The notes beneath the pieces were generated by a model. The model saw nothing but the letters and a program-made list of their open reading frames with translations, was not told where the DNA came from and did not search any database. The position numbers were made by a program, and so were the translations under genes. Shown piece after piece: positions 19,137 through 19,684 of a stretch of DNA of 19,684 bases (positions within the stretch are counted from its first letter, which is position 1; the number at the start of each line of letters is the position of its first letter). Origin of the DNA: Terana coerulea (taxonomy: Eukaryota > Basidiomycota > Agaricomycetes > Polyporales > Phanerochaetaceae); contig JAKOGH010001071.1 in assembly GCA_024811115.1 (NCBI GenBank), forward strand, positions 1-19,684, given 5' to 3'.

Positions 19137-19684
19137 ATGGTTTCTACTCATCATCGTGAGCAAGCAGTTCATTTACTGTCGTTACATACGTACTAACCAG
19201 ATGTTGCAGTCGTAACCTATGCAACCACTACTCTATTCGCCCTTATCTCTGTAGCGAGTGTTGCTCTCGTATACTTCGAGCATCGGGCAGTAGATCAAGC
19301 AAAGACTGTACAATGGTGTGAGTGCTCACGTTGAATGGACTCTACCAGACTCATAAGAGGATCTCATGCCTGTCTTGCCTAGCGTACCGTGGTAGAGACT
19401 ATCCAAGAACCTGGCAGATCCCACCACTTCAAAAGGTACACGCTTCAAGAGAGAACACAGTCCACTACAACTTCGACCACCCCACCAGCTACCGCGACTG
19501 GAACGCAACGCTGCCTTCCGGCGGCGCCGTCGTCCACCTGGGCGATGACTTCCGACCATTCACAATCTCCATGTTCCAGCAGCTCAGGTGTCTGAATATT
19601 ATCCGGGGGCTCTGGTTCATATTCACGCCGACAACACCACTACCCCCGCCGGTGGACGACATGCCGCTGGAAAGACATTGCATG
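19137..19684 (+). CDS. UstYa-like (DUF3328) protein, copy 2, cut by window end
   Basis: Exons 19137-19155, 19210-19317 and 19383 onward, with introns 19156-19209 and 19318-19382; 143 residues lie in the window with no frameshift. A membrane anchor is at about 8-28 (VTYATTTLFALISVASVALV). The second intron splits codon S43, followed by YRGRDYPRTW, exactly as in the copy at 13618. Then come DWNATLPSGGAVVHLGDDF and FTISMFQQLRCLNIIR, and the window ends at ERHCM, the start of the second motif. The first motif is QQLRC rather than HxxHC, and the second reads LERHC, so both lead histidines are absent. Presumed role is oxidation in secondary or RiPP metabolism, but the changed ligands make activity uncertain. 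The 3' end is outside the window. Confidence 0.8.

Overview
This window looks like nuclear DNA of a basidiomycete fungus, most likely an Agaricomycete. The genes are cut by many short GT-AG introns, mostly 45-65 nt, and several proteins belong to families known to me mainly from mushroom-forming fungi: a SAP/kinase protein, a 7-TM membrane protein, UstYa-like proteins and an Agaricomycete-type single-pass membrane protein. I see no bacterial operons, CRISPR arrays, rRNA, tRNA or transposons.

Layout. (1) 263-2736 (+): acidic, SAP-domain, TKL-like kinase with a WNK-like lysine arrangement. (2) 3199-5747 (+): alpha-isopropylmalate synthase (leucine pathway) with an apparently tandem-duplicated regulatory domain. 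(3) 6180-8974 (-): WD40 protein resembling the TFIIIC tau91/Sfc6 subunit, convergent with (2). (4) 9621-10917 (-): 7-TM protein. (5) 12149-13116 (+): proline iminopeptidase-type alpha/beta hydrolase. (6) 13618-14264 (+): UstYa/DUF3328-like protein. (7) 16036-16222 (-): 44-residue secreted peptide with a TATA box. (8) 17055-18085 (-): single-pass membrane protein. (9) 19137-19684 (+, cut by the window end): a second UstYa-like protein whose intron splits the same serine codon as in (6).

The left half (1-5) is ordinary housekeeping-type content. The right third (6-9) looks like accessory DNA: long gene-poor spacers, two paralogous UstYa-like genes, and a small secreted peptide with a Lys-Arg site between them. 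A UstYa-based peptide or metabolite pathway is a hypothesis only. The peptide has no Tyr in its mature part, and no other biosynthetic enzyme is visible.

Nearly every conserved gene needs one or more small insertions to stay in frame. I count about 15 sites, almost all consistent with a missing base and many of them in homopolymers. Because housekeeping genes share the pattern, I read it mainly as assembly or sequencing error rather than pseudogenes. With those corrections every complete gene model, and the well-defined part of the WD40 gene, comes out as a whole number of codons.
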